Shown piece by piece: positions 43,351 to 51,825 of a stretch of 64,000 nucleotides of DNA. The translations under genes and the position numbers were made by a program. This DNA is from Marinospirillum minutulum DSM 6287 (GTDB lineage Bacteria > Pseudomonadota > Gammaproteobacteria > Pseudomonadales > Halomonadaceae): NCBI RefSeq assembly GCF_000422325.1, contig NZ_AULO01000010.1, positions 248,001 to 312,000 of the forward strand. Direction: 5' to 3'. Within the stretch, counting starts at the first letter, position 1. Each line of letters begins with the position of its first letter. Below the pieces are notes generated by a model. That model did not search any database, had not been told where the DNA came from, and saw only the letters and a list, made by a program, of their open reading frames with translations.

Positions 43351-44061
43351 CTAGCTAGCGTAACCAGCCATAAAAGCTTGCAACCAGAGCTTGGTTTTAT
43401 TTGCATTCAATTTAGCAAAGGCACGTTCTAACCGAGTAATATTGCTAGCAGCTAGCTTGAAGTTGGGTTTGGTTAGTTGGCAGCGATCAAAATCAATTAA
43501 CCAAACTTTATTAAGGTTAGGGTTAACTAAAATATTGCGTGGATTTAAATCAACGTGATTAAGGCCTGCTGCATGAAATTGCTGAACAGTTTTGCCAACT
43601 TGGTGCAATAAGTCTGCTAGTTTGGATGCGTTGTCAGCTTCTAAAAAGTCCATTAAAGGCTGGGCAGCCGGTAAACGCAGGGTTATTAAATCTGCGGTAT
43701 AAAACAAACCTTTAGGTTTAACACAGGCCGCAAGAGGGGTAGGGACAGGTAAACCCCTAGCTAATAGCTGGGCAGTTAATTTGAATTCTTGCCAAGCACG
43801 CGTTTTCTCTAAGCCTTGCCAAACGTAGCTGTCTTTAATGCAGCGACCGACCAAGCCACCTCGGTAGTAATGTCGCCAAACAGCTTCTCCGGCGGGGGTT
43901 TCTATAAATAGGCTAGTGCCTCGCCCGGGTGCACCGCCTATAACTGCCTGCTGTGTTTGCCAATAATTTAAGTCGAACCAGTCGGCGCTGATTTGTGGGA
44001 TTTGTGCAGTGTCATATAGAATAACCAATCCCTTATCTTTTAGCTGTTGGAAATTACTCAT
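43351..44061 (-). CDS. kdkA: 3-deoxy-D-manno-octulosonic acid (Kdo) kinase
   Basis: KdkA phosphorylates the Kdo residue on lipid A at O-4 with ATP. The 236-residue protein shows the bacterial small-kinase pattern: a Gly-rich GGAPGRGTSLFI loop, WRHYYRGGLVGR, and the catalytic NHVDLNPRNILV followed by WLIDFDRC, equivalent to HxD and DFD kinase motifs. The ATG at 44059-44061 is chosen; upstream only a TTG is in frame. That ATG and the start codon of the divergent GT9 gene overlap in one CATG. Confidence 0.92.
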   Translation of the reverse strand: MSNFQQLKDKGLVILYDTAQIPQISADWFDLNYWQTQQAVIGGAPGRGTSLFIETPAGEAVWRHYYRGGLVGRCIKDSYVWQGLEKTRAWQEFKLTAQLLARGLPVPTPLAACVKPKGLFYTADLITLRLPAAQPLMDFLEADNASKLADLLHQVGKTVQQFHAAGLNHVDLNPRNILVNPNLNKVWLIDFDRCQLTKPNFKLAASNITRLERAFAKLNANKTKLWLQAFMAGYAS

Positions 44062-45151
44062 GCCGTCTTTGTCGTCCAGTCTTAAACTTGGTGATCTATG
44101 TATTTTGCGGCTTTCTGCACTAGGTGATGTTTGCAACCTAGTGCCCGCCGTTCGAGCTTTGCAAAAGCAGCAACCAGAAATAAATATTACCTGGGTTATT
44201 GGTCGTGCTGAGTATAACTTACTGGCTGGCTTGGAAGGTGTCGACTTTTTTATCTACGATAAAAAAACTGGCTTAAAAGGTATGTGGGCATTACGCCAAG
44301 AAATAATGGCTAAGCGTAAAGGTAAACCTTTTGATATTTTGTTACACATGCAAGCAGCCTTAAGGGCGAGCATTTTATCCCGCTTTATCCCTGCTAAACA
44401 CCGTATAGGTTTTGATGCTGCAAGGGCTAAAGATAATCAAAGCTGGTTTGTTAACGAACAAATTCCTGCCAACCCTAATGCCCGAGTTGGCCAAGGCTTT
44501 ATGGATTTTGCTCATTATTTAGGTGTAGTTAAAACAGAGCCAGAATGGAAGATTCCTGTACCAGAGGCAGACCAAACCACAGCTAAACAACTGGTGGTTG
44601 GTTTAGAAAAATATTTGGTGATTAGCCCTTGCAGTAGTTTTAGAAAACGTAACTGGCGTAATTGGGAAGACTTTGCAGGTTGGGCAGAGGTTATAGATTA
44701 TGCCCAGCAAACCTATGGCCTAACTACCGTGCTAGTAGGTGGACAAACAGAACTAGAAAAAAATGCTACCGCACAAATAATTAAGCACTCGCAATCCAAA
44801 ATTTTAGACTTAATGGGCAAAACCAATTTAAAAACCCTGTTGGCTGTAATTGATGGTGCTGAGCTGGTAATAGCACCTGATTCTGGTCCTATTCATATGG
44901 CAGCGGCTAGAGGCAAACCTGCGTTGGGCTTGTATGCAACCAGCAACCCTGCACGCACAGGCCCTTGGTTTGATGATTATGTAGTAAATCGTTACCCAGA
45001 AGCTGTGGCTAAATATTTAAAGCAGTCTCTAGCGACTGTTGCGTGGGGTAAACGGGTTAGAAGCCCCGATGCCATGAGTTTAATTACTGCCCAAGATATT
45101 ATAGAAAAACTAGATCTTATCGCTGCTAATAAAGGTTTAGAGAACCCTTAA
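44060..45151 (+). CDS. Glycosyltransferase family 9, probable LPS heptosyltransferase (OpsX/WaaC-like)
   Basis: The 363-residue protein is a GT9 heptosyltransferase: ILRLSALGDVCNLVPAVRAL at the N-terminus, SPCSSFRKRNW in the donor domain, LDLMGKTNLKTLLAVI, and VIAPDSGPIHMAAARGKPALGLY. Such enzymes add heptose from ADP-heptose to Kdo. Its neighbour kdkA and the Haemophilus precedent (OpsX with KdkA) suggest it adds the first heptose to phosphorylated Kdo. ATG 44060-44062 is used; a GTG 17 codons earlier would lie inside kdkA. hldE follows after 12 bases. Confidence 0.88.
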   Translation: MPSLSSSLKLGDLCILRLSALGDVCNLVPAVRALQKQQPEINITWVIGRAEYNLLAGLEGVDFFIYDKKTGLKGMWALRQEIMAKRKGKPFDILLHMQAALRASILSRFIPAKHRIGFDAARAKDNQSWFVNEQIPANPNARVGQGFMDFAHYLGVVKTEPEWKIPVPEADQTTAKQLVVGLEKYLVISPCSSFRKRNWRNWEDFAGWAEVIDYAQQTYGLTTVLVGGQTELEKNATAQIIKHSQSKILDLMGKTNLKTLLAVIDGAELVIAPDSGPIHMAAARGKPALGLYATSNPARTGPWFDDYVVNRYPEAVAKYLKQSLATVAWGKRVRSPDAMSLITAQDIIEKLDLIAANKGLENP

Positions 45152-45163
45152 GGATTTATATCA

Positions 45164-46585
45164 ATGAAAATTAACTTTGCAGCCTTTGAGCAGGCAAATG
45201 TACTGGTTGCTGGTGATGTGATGCTAGATCGCTATTGGCAAGGGGCAACTACACGCATTTCTCCTGAAGCACCTGTACCAGTGGTAAGAGTGCAGTCCCA
45301 AGACGATCGCCCTGGGGGTGCAGCTAACGTTGCTTTAAACCTAGTAAGCCTAGGGGCTAATGCTGGCTTAGCAGGCATAGTAGGTCGAGACGACAATGCG
45401 CGTATTCTTGACAGCCGTTTAGAGCAACTAGGCGTAAAAACTTTCTTTGATCGCTCTGATTCTCAGCCAACGGTTACTAAAGTAAGAATTATGAGCCGAA
45501 ATCAGCAGCTTATCCGTTTAGATTTTGAAGAAAAACTAGAAGCTGGAGAAAGCCTTTTGACCGCTTATGCTGCGGGCTTAGAAAATACGGATCTAGTCAT
45601 TTTATCTGATTACGCCAAGGGTACGCTTAGCCAAGTGCAAGCTATGATACAGCTAGCACGTAAAGCGGGTAAAAGGGTATTGGTTGACCCTAAAGGGCAT
45701 GACTTTTCTATTTACCGCCAAGCCAGTGTTTTAACACCTAACCTTAGTGAATTTGAAGCGGTGGTAGGTGAATGTAAAGACGAAGCAGAGTTAGAGCAAA
45801 AGGGTGAAGTATTACGAAGCGAGTTAGAGTTAGAAGCCTTATTAATTACGCGTAGCGAAAAGGGTATGACTCTTATTCGAGAAAACCTTGCTCCTATACA
45901 CTTACCAACCCATGCCCAAGAAATTTATGATGTAACCGGTGCTGGTGATACCGTTATAGCAGTACTCGGTTTGGCCTTGGCTTCAGGGCATGATTTTCCT
46001 GAAGCGATGATGCTGGCTAATTTGGCCGCTGGTTTAGTGGTTGCCAAGCCTGGCACTGCTACCGTTAGTATGGGTGAAATCTATACAGCATTACACAGTG
46101 ATACGCTGTTGGAATATGGTGTATTGCCAGCAGAGCAGTTAGCTAAGCTTGTCACTATGGCAAAAAATAAAGGTGAAAAAGTTGTTTTCACCAACGGTTG
46201 TTTTGACTTACTTCATGCAGGGCACGTTGCCTACCTAGAAGAAGCAGGTAAGCTAGGCGATCGACTTATTGTAGCGGTTAACTCTGATGCTTCAGTGAGC
46301 CGCTTAAAAGGCCCTTCACGCCCCATTAATGCCTTAGACAGACGTATGCGTGTTTTGGCTGGTTTGCAATCAGTGGATTGGGTAGTCCCTTTTGAAGAAG
46401 ATACGCCAGCAGAAATTATTGCTCAATTAATGCCTAATGTTCTAGTTAAAGGTGGTGATTACCAAGTAGAAGACATCGCTGGTGCAGATACCGTTTTAGC
46501 GGCCGGTGGTGAAGTCAAAGTGCTGAGTTTTGTCGATGGTGTATCTACAACGGCGATGGTGCGCTCTATTTTGGATAAAAACTAA
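45164..46585 (+). CDS. hldE: Bifunctional heptose-7-phosphate kinase / heptose-1-phosphate adenylyltransferase
   Basis: HldE makes ADP-D-glycero-D-manno-heptose, phosphorylating at C1 and later adenylylating. The 473-residue fusion has an N-terminal ribokinase-like domain (GDVMLDRYW, GGAANVALNL, and catalytic DVTGAGDTV) and a C-terminal nucleotidyltransferase domain with FTNGCFDLLHAGH. It stands between two enzymes of LPS core synthesis, GT9 (12 bases upstream) and waaA (15 bases downstream), in a plus-strand operon. gmhB supplies the intervening dephosphorylation. Confidence 0.97.
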   Translation: MKINFAAFEQANVLVAGDVMLDRYWQGATTRISPEAPVPVVRVQSQDDRPGGAANVALNLVSLGANAGLAGIVGRDDNARILDSRLEQLGVKTFFDRSDSQPTVTKVRIMSRNQQLIRLDFEEKLEAGESLLTAYAAGLENTDLVILSDYAKGTLSQVQAMIQLARKAGKRVLVDPKGHDFSIYRQASVLTPNLSEFEAVVGECKDEAELEQKGEVLRSELELEALLITRSEKGMTLIRENLAPIHLPTHAQEIYDVTGAGDTVIAVLGLALASGHDFPEAMMLANLAAGLVVAKPGTATVSMGEIYTALHSDTLLEYGVLPAEQLAKLVTMAKNKGEKVVFTNGCFDLLHAGHVAYLEEAGKLGDRLIVAVNSDASVSRLKGPSRPINALDRRMRVLAGLQSVDWVVPFEEDTPAEIIAQLMPNVLVKGGDYQVEDIAGADTVLAAGGEVKVLSFVDGVSTTAMVRSILDKN

Positions 46586-46600
46586 CCTAGGTAATAACCA

Positions 46601-47860
46601 ATGCTCTCCCTGTCACGTTTAGCCTATACAGCTTTATTAACTTTACTTTCACCTTGGGCTAAAAAGCGTATGGCGCGTGAGAAGGTCAATGAGTTTTCAG
46701 AGCGCCAACGTGCAGGGCATTTATCGCCTTTTGAAAAGCCAGTAATTTGGGCGCATTGTGCCTCTATGGGAGAGGTGTTGGCGGCAGAACCTTTACTCAA
46801 AGCCTTGCAAGAGCGTCACCCGACCAAGCAGCTGGTAGTTACTACTATGACTGCTACAGGTGCAGCCCAAGTTAGGCAGCGTTTACCTGAAGCAAGGCAT
46901 TACCTAATACCACTAGACCTACCTTGGAATACCCAGCGATTTGTTAAAACCTTAAAGCCTTTGGTAGGCATTATTTTTGAAACCGAAATTTGGCCCAACC
47001 TGATTCATTCCTGCCACCAAGCCGGTGTGCCGCTGATTATTGCCAATGGTCGTTTATCACCCAAGGCCTTTACCGCTTATAAAAAAATACGCCCTTTAAT
47101 GGCGGATGCCTTAAAAAAAATCACTTATTTAGCAGCTAAGTCTGATGAAGATGCCGAACGCTTTATTGCTTTAGGTTTTCCTAAAGGCCGAGTGGAAGTC
47201 ACGGGCAGTATTAAGTATGACTTGCAATTACCTAGTGATTTTCAGCAACAACTAGCTGCGTTAAAAGAAAAGTTAACTATCGGTGAACGCCCTGTTTGGA
47301 TAGCTGCCAGTACCCACGAAGGAGAAGACGCGCCTTTATTGGCTGCTCACCAGCAAGTATTAGCCCAGCAGCCTAATGCATTATTAATACTCGTACCCCG
47401 CCACCCACAACGCTTTGATGCCGTAGCTAAATTAATTGAAGATAAAGGTTTAAGCCTAGCAAGGCGTAGTTTAGAAGAACCGATTAATGCAACAACGCAA
47501 GTGTATTTAGGCGATACGCTAGGTGAAATGCTCTTGCTTTACGCCTTGGCAGACTTAGCCTTTGTCGCAGGTAGCTTAGAACCCATAGGTGGGCATAATC
47601 TATTAGAACCAGCCGCCGTGGGTGTGCCGGTGATTACTGGGCCACATTTACAAAACTTTAGTGAAGTAGCCGATATACTGCGCCAAGCCGATAGCTTAAA
47701 AGAAGTAAAACGTGCTGAAGAATTGCCTTTATTGCTCGAACAACTTTGGGCAGATAAAATGGTTTGTCAGGTAATGACAAATGCAGCACTAGCCGTAGTT
47801 GAAGCTAACAAGGGCGCTATGAATAAACAGCTAACCCTTGTTGAAAGTTTGTTGCCTTGA
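46601..47860 (+). CDS. waaA: Kdo transferase (3-deoxy-D-manno-octulosonic acid transferase)
   Basis: WaaA transfers Kdo from CMP-Kdo to lipid IVA at the inner membrane. The 419-residue GT-B protein has an N-terminal membrane-anchoring helix, the GEVLAAEPLLKAL acceptor region with the catalytic glutamate, NGRLSPKAF, and the CMP-Kdo site GGHNLLEPAAVGVPVITGPH. Presence of kdkA suggests a one-Kdo transferase, but sequence alone does not show it. It is convergent with rpiA, 24 bases apart. Confidence 0.96.
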   Translation: MLSLSRLAYTALLTLLSPWAKKRMAREKVNEFSERQRAGHLSPFEKPVIWAHCASMGEVLAAEPLLKALQERHPTKQLVVTTMTATGAAQVRQRLPEARHYLIPLDLPWNTQRFVKTLKPLVGIIFETEIWPNLIHSCHQAGVPLIIANGRLSPKAFTAYKKIRPLMADALKKITYLAAKSDEDAERFIALGFPKGRVEVTGSIKYDLQLPSDFQQQLAALKEKLTIGERPVWIAASTHEGEDAPLLAAHQQVLAQQPNALLILVPRHPQRFDAVAKLIEDKGLSLARRSLEEPINATTQVYLGDTLGEMLLLYALADLAFVAGSLEPIGGHNLLEPAAVGVPVITGPHLQNFSEVADILRQADSLKEVKRAEELPLLLEQLWADKMVCQVMTNAALAVVEANKGAMNKQLTLVESLLP

Positions 47861-47884
47861 TTAATAGCTATTATTTGCTTGCTA

Positions 47885-48565
47885 CTATTTTTTTGGATAA
47901 ACCAAACGCTCAACACCTTCCGAGCTACCCAAGAGCAAAACATCGGCTTGGCGATGGGCAAAAATGCCATTACAAACCACGCCAGTAATATTGTTAATCA
48001 TGCTTTCAAGCTTAATTGGGTCATCCAACATAAAGTTGTAGCAGTCGATAATCCAGTTGCCATTATCCGTTGTTACGCCCTGTCGCCATTGTGGATCGGC
48101 ACCAATTTTTACTAGTTCACGCCCAACATGGCTACGCGCCATAGGTAGCACTTCAACGGGTAAAGGGAAGTTACCTAAAATATCCACTTTTTTACTGGCA
48201 TCAGCAATACAAATAAAAGTATCACTGCAAGCGGCTACAATTTTTTCACGCGTTAAAGCTGCACCACCACCTTTAATCATTTGTAGGCGGCCATTCACTT
48301 CATCAGCACCATCAATATAAAAAGGTAACTGACCTGCTGAGTTTAAATCAACAACTCGAATGCCGTGAGCTTCTAGGCGTTTAGCGCTGGCTTCAGAACT
48401 GGCCACCGCACCATCAAAGTCTTGTTTAAGCTTGGCTAGTTCATCAATAAAAAAATTAGCGGTAGAGCCAGTGCCAATACCAATAATCATGTCTTTTTCT
48501 AATTGATGACGAATTTCATCAAGTGCAGCCTTGGCAACAGCCTGCTTCATTTCATTTTGGTTCAT
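47885..48565 (-). CDS. rpiA: Ribose-5-phosphate isomerase A
   Basis: RpiA interconverts ribose-5-phosphate and ribulose-5-phosphate in the pentose phosphate pathway. The 226-residue protein shows [30 protein letters not shown], and the catalytic [18 protein letters not shown] with its aspartates and lysine. It is divergent from ilvA across a 156-base gap, an arrangement also seen in Pseudomonas. Confidence 0.97.
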   Translation of the reverse strand: MNQNEMKQAVAKAALDEIRHQLEKDMIIGIGTGSTANFFIDELAKLKQDFDGAVASSEASAKRLEAHGIRVVDLNSAGQLPFYIDGADEVNGRLQMIKGGGAALTREKIVAACSDTFICIADASKKVDILGNFPLPVEVLPMARSHVGRELVKIGADPQWRQGVTTDNGNWIIDCYNFMLDDPIKLESMINNITGVVCNGIFAHRQADVLLLGSSEGVERLVYPKK

Positions 48566-48604
48566 TTTTAGGTACCTAGGTTAGCGAGTCATTAATTGTT
48601 GTGC

Positions 48605-48613
48605 AGTATAACA
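48605..48613 (-). promoter_or_regulatory. rpiA: Candidate extended -10 promoter of rpiA
   Basis: On minus TGTTATACT (complement of 48605-48613) is an extended -10 (TGn plus TATACT), about 40 bases before the rpiA ATG. No good -35 is visible. Confidence 0.42.
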
Positions 48614-48721
48614 AGAAGCCAAGCACAAAAATCGCCAGACAAGTTTACTAGACGCAAGCGCAGCAAAACGACACAATGGTGCGTTATTCAATTCTAAGGT
48701 TATTAGTGGAAAAGCCCTATC

Positions 48722-50239
48722 ATGCTTGAGCATTACGTAAAGAAAATTCTACAGGCACGTGTTTATGATGTTGCCCTAGAAACCCCGTTATCTGAAGCAC
48801 GCTTTATGTCTAAACGCCTGAATAATCAGGTGTGGATTAAGCGTGAAGACTTACAGCCAGTCTATTCTTTTAAAATACGTGGTGCTTACAACAAAATGGC
48901 TCAGCTAACAGAAGCTGAAAAAGCCAAGGGCGTTATTGCTGCTTCTGCTGGTAATCATGCTCAGGGCTTAGCTATGGCGGCTAAAGTGATGGGTGTTAAA
49001 GCCGTCATTGTAATGCCACGCATTACGCCTGATATTAAAGTTCAGGCAGTAAGGGCCAGAGGTGCAAGGGTTATTTTAAAAGGCGATGCTTTTGATGAAG
49101 CCTTAGAACACGCCCTAGAACTGATTAAAGAACATGGTTATACCTATGTTCCACCCTACGATGACCCAGACGTTATTGCAGGCCAAGGCACTGTGGGTAT
49201 GGAAATACTGCGCCAGCACCCCAACCCTATTCATGCCATTTTTGTACCCGTGGGTGGTGGTGGCTTAATTGCAGGTATAGCGGCCTATGTAAAATACCTA
49301 CGCCCAGAAATTAAAATTATTGGTGTAGAAGCAGAAGATGCCGCCTGTTTAAAAGCCGCCTTAGATAAAGGTAAGCGAGTTATCTTAGATCAGGTAGGTA
49401 TTTTTGCTGAAGGAGTAGCTGTTGCGCAAATCGGTAAAGAACCTTTTAAAATTTGTAAAAACTACGTTGATCAAGTTATTACCATTAATACCGATGAAAT
49501 GTGCGCAGCAGTTAAAGATATATTTGAAGATACCCGTGGGGTTGCCGAGCCATCAGGAGCCTTGTCTTTAGCTGGCTTAAAAAAATACGTTGAAGAAACA
49601 GGCATTACCGCTAGTAACCTTATTTGTATTAATTCAGGTGCTAATACCAACTTTGAGCGCTTACAACATATAGCTGAGCGTACCGAGCTAGGTGAAAAAC
49701 GTGAAGCCATTTTAGCGGTTGGAATTCCAGAGCGCCCCGGTAGCTTTAAAAACTTCTGCAAAATTATTGGCCGTCGCCGTATGGTCACTGAGTTTAACTA
49801 CCGTTATGCCGACCCAGACAATGCACAGGTTTATGTGGGGGTTCAAGTAAAACAGGGTGGCGAAGACAGATTAGAACTTATTCTGCTGTTAAAGGAAGCC
49901 GGTTATCCAGTAGTAGATTTAACAGATAACGAGCTAGCCAAGCTGCATATTCGCCACCTAGGTGGTGGGCGCACGCCTTCAGACTGTAATGAAGAAATTT
50001 ATCGTTTTGAGTTTCCAGAACGCCCAGGGGCATTGCTGAACTTTCTTAACAACCTTGGTCAAGATTGGAACATTTCACTTTTTCATTATCGTAATCATGG
50101 TGCTGCCTACGGCCGTGTTTTAGTAGGCTTACAAGTACCCAATGGTGATAGGCCAAATGTAGAGGCTTACCTAGATAAAATTAGTTACCGCTATTGGCGC
50201 GAAAGTGACAACCCTGCTTACCAACTATTTTTACGCTAA
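48722..50239 (+). CDS. ilvA: Threonine ammonia-lyase, biosynthetic
   Basis: IlvA deaminates threonine to 2-oxobutanoate, the first step toward isoleucine. The 505 residues comprise a PLP catalytic domain (Lys51 in YSFKIRGAY; the SAGNHAQG phosphate-binding loop; GGGGLIAG) and two C-terminal ACT-like regulatory domains (from about residue 325), diagnostic of the isoleucine-inhibited form. It is followed by a hairpin terminator at 50331-50352. Confidence 0.97.
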   Translation: MLEHYVKKILQARVYDVALETPLSEARFMSKRLNNQVWIKREDLQPVYSFKIRGAYNKMAQLTEAEKAKGVIAASAGNHAQGLAMAAKVMGVKAVIVMPRITPDIKVQAVRARGARVILKGDAFDEALEHALELIKEHGYTYVPPYDDPDVIAGQGTVGMEILRQHPNPIHAIFVPVGGGGLIAGIAAYVKYLRPEIKIIGVEAEDAACLKAALDKGKRVILDQVGIFAEGVAVAQIGKEPFKICKNYVDQVITINTDEMCAAVKDIFEDTRGVAEPSGALSLAGLKKYVEETGITASNLICINSGANTNFERLQHIAERTELGEKREAILAVGIPERPGSFKNFCKIIGRRRMVTEFNYRYADPDNAQVYVGVQVKQGGEDRLELILLLKEAGYPVVDLTDNELAKLHIRHLGGGRTPSDCNEEIYRFEFPERPGALLNFLNNLGQDWNISLFHYRNHGAAYGRVLVGLQVPNGDRPNVEAYLDKISYRYWRESDNPAYQLFLR

Positions 50240-50330
50240 CTGGGATCTAGCTCACAAATTAACCTAAGAACGTGTAAAAAATACATTAGTACACTTGTTC
50301 TAGGGTTATAAAAGTAATAAATTAGTTTAA

Positions 50331-50352
50331 CCTTGTAATCACAAGGGTTTTC
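50331..50352 (+). terminator. Probable terminator after ilvA
   Basis: CCTTGT (50331-50336) pairs with ACAAGG (50341-50346) around a 4-base loop, extended by AA/TT neighbours, followed by GTTTTCT. It lies 92 bases after the ilvA stop. Confidence 0.5.
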
Positions 50353-50395
50353 TAGCTAGAAGCCTGACTTAGCTAGTTCTTATTTTGTAAAAATA

Positions 50396-50423
50396 TTGTC
50401 ATGCTTAAATAAATGCATATTTA
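50396..50423 (+). promoter_or_regulatory. Candidate promoter for the 31-residue peptide
   Basis: TTGTCA (50396-50401) and TATTTA (50418-50423) are separated by 16 bases, about 23 bases before the ATG at 50446. Confidence 0.4.
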
Positions 50424-50445
50424 AGTTAAGCTGGAAGGTAGTACT

Positions 50446-50541
50446 ATGAAAAAGAAACCTGACTTAATGCTGGTGTTAGCACTAGTGTTTATTCTAGGCC
50501 TGTTAGTGACTGGTTACGCACAAAGCTTCTTTTTGAGTTAA
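50446..50541 (+). CDS. Small single-pass membrane peptide, 31 residues
   Basis: An ATG at 50446 opens 31 codons: a basic, polar start (MKKKPDL) followed by about 17 hydrophobic residues with a GLLVTG turn, and a short SFFLS tail ending in TAA. A GGAAGG ribosome site sits 7 bases before the ATG, and a promoter-like pair precedes it. It is not the tail of ilvA, which ends 206 bases earlier. The stop overlaps the last four bases of ygfA on the other strand. Function is unknown. Single-helix peptides of this type often act as membrane regulators, but nothing here shows that. Confidence 0.6.
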   Translation: MKKKPDLMLVLALVFILGLLVTGYAQSFFLS

Positions 50542-51149
50542 GTTGGGTAAACTTGGGAAGGAGTTACTATTCCCGTTAAAGGAACATCCCAAGGTTCAAG
50601 AGGAAGTTGCTCTACCTTTTGGCACTCATGTGCCAACCCTATAAGTTTGGGTCGTTTAAATTCATTAGGCCTTATTGCCAAAGTGCGGTCGTAAAAACCT
50701 CCTCCCATACCTAGCCTACCACCTTGTGAGTCGAAGCCAACTAAAGGCATCAGTAGCAAATCTAATGCTTGCACCCTGCAGCTATTTGCTCGCTTTAGAC
50801 CATAACCCTTTAAACGGGGTTCTAAAATACCAAAGCGGTTTTTCTCTAGTGGTGTTTGGGGTGTAAAACGAATAAATAATAAGTGGTTGGTATTGAGAGG
50901 GTGCAAAACAGGCAAATAAACCTTTTTACCCATACCCTGCGCCATAAGTGCAATAGGTAAGGGGTCGACTTCACCATCGACAGCCATGTATATGGCTAAA
51001 CTTGAAGCCTTAATAAACCAAGGTTGTTGTCTCACTAGCTGACAGACTTGGCGGCTAGCTAGCTTTTGTTGGTGTGTAGTGAGCAGGCGGCGCTTTTGTC
51101 TTAAATGGCGACGCAAAGAGGAACGATTAATAAGGGAAGAAGGCTGCAT
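50538..51149 (-). CDS. ygfA: 5-formyltetrahydrofolate cyclo-ligase
   Basis: The enzyme converts 5-formyltetrahydrofolate to 5,10-methenyl-tetrahydrofolate with ATP. The 203-residue protein begins near NRSSLRRHLRQKRRLL and has the catalytic GRLGMGGGFYDR motif. The ATG at 51147-51149 is used; an upstream in-frame ATG at 51212 would put 21 codons inside the 6S RNA gene. In many gammaproteobacteria ygfA follows ssrS on the same transcript, as here. Its 3' end overlaps the small-peptide stop by 4 bases. Confidence 0.92.
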   Translation of the reverse strand: MQPSSLINRSSLRRHLRQKRRLLTTHQQKLASRQVCQLVRQQPWFIKASSLAIYMAVDGEVDPLPIALMAQGMGKKVYLPVLHPLNTNHLLFIRFTPQTPLEKNRFGILEPRLKGYGLKRANSCRVQALDLLLMPLVGFDSQGGRLGMGGGFYDRTLAIRPNEFKRPKLIGLAHECQKVEQLPLEPWDVPLTGIVTPSQVYPT

Positions 51150-51162
51150 AGTAGGTCTTGTA

Positions 51163-51345
51163 TAGGCCCCAAGGTGCCGCTGTCGTCGTATTCCTTGAAC
51201 CGTAAAGTTCAAGGTGGAAGTGACCGATTTACCTAAGGCTTTCCGCTACTAGGCGGACCTGCACACGAGTAAAGTCAGGGATACTCCCAGTTGGTACAAC
51301 ATAGGCTCGAGGACTTGGACAACTGGCCAACACCCCAGGGTTGCC
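51163..51345 (-). ncRNA. ssrS: 6S RNA
   Basis: On minus, about 183 bases between zapA and ygfA fold as 6S: a closing stem of CCCTGGGGTG (complement of 51331-51340) with CACCTTGGGG (complement of 51167-51176), with G-U pairs; a 3' hairpin CCTTGAAC/GTTCAAGG with the TTTACG loop; the TCCTCGAGCC and GGAAAGCCTTAGG segments expected around the central bubble. 6S binds the sigma70 holoenzyme and mimics an open promoter in stationary phase. The zapA-ssrS-ygfA order is the standard one. Exact ends are estimated. Confidence 0.93.
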
Positions 51346-51370
51346 TTTAGTCTAACAAATAATAAAAGCT

Positions 51371-51688
51371 TTATGGGACTTTTCGTGACTCAACAAGAGT
51401 ATCGAGTTCTGCTATTGCTGAATCCATCTTATGGTTAAGCTGAACTATCTTGGCATCCTTGCTAAGGTTAGCTTCATCTAAATTCAAAAACTCATGAGTA
51501 ATATTTAGCGCAGCAATAATGGCTAGGCGTTCTAAGCTAAGTACCTTACCAGCATGGCGTATATCAGCCATTTTTTTATTTAAATATTGGGCGGCACGCA
51601 AAAGACTGTCTTGCTCGTCTTTTGAGCAAGCAATCAAGTATTTGCGATCCAGCAGGGTAATTTCAGTGGTATTCTTGTCACTGCTCAT
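51371..51688 (-). CDS. zapA: Cell division protein ZapA
   Basis: ZapA promotes bundling of FtsZ at the division ring. The 105-residue protein has the N-terminal beta-strand domain with ITLLDRKYLIACSKDEQDSL, followed by a long C-terminal coiled coil (from about residue 60). The ATG at 51686-51688 is used, with GGAG 8 bases before; an in-frame TTG lies ten codons upstream. It is the first gene of zapA-ssrS-ygfA. Confidence 0.94.
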   Translation of the reverse strand: MSSDKNTTEITLLDRKYLIACSKDEQDSLLRAAQYLNKKMADIRHAGKVLSLERLAIIAALNITHEFLNLDEANLSKDAKIVQLNHKMDSAIAELDTLVESRKVP

Positions 51689-51724
51689 ACATCTGGCTCC
51701 AATGCCCTTATAAAGCAATAAAAC

Positions 51725-51753
51725 ACTATAATGCGACCTCAGTAATTGGTCAA
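51725..51753 (-). promoter_or_regulatory. zapA: Sigma70 promoter of zapA-ssrS-ygfA
   Basis: On minus TTGACC (complement of 51748-51753) and TATAGT (complement of 51725-51730) are spaced by exactly 17 bases, in the gap between zapA and ygfB. This is one of the best sigma70 matches in the window. Confidence 0.7.
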
Positions 51754-51825
51754 TTGTCGCACTGCTAGTAACTATACGCTACTTCTGTAAAATCTATTAA
51801 TTATTTGAAAAGATGAGAAAATTTT

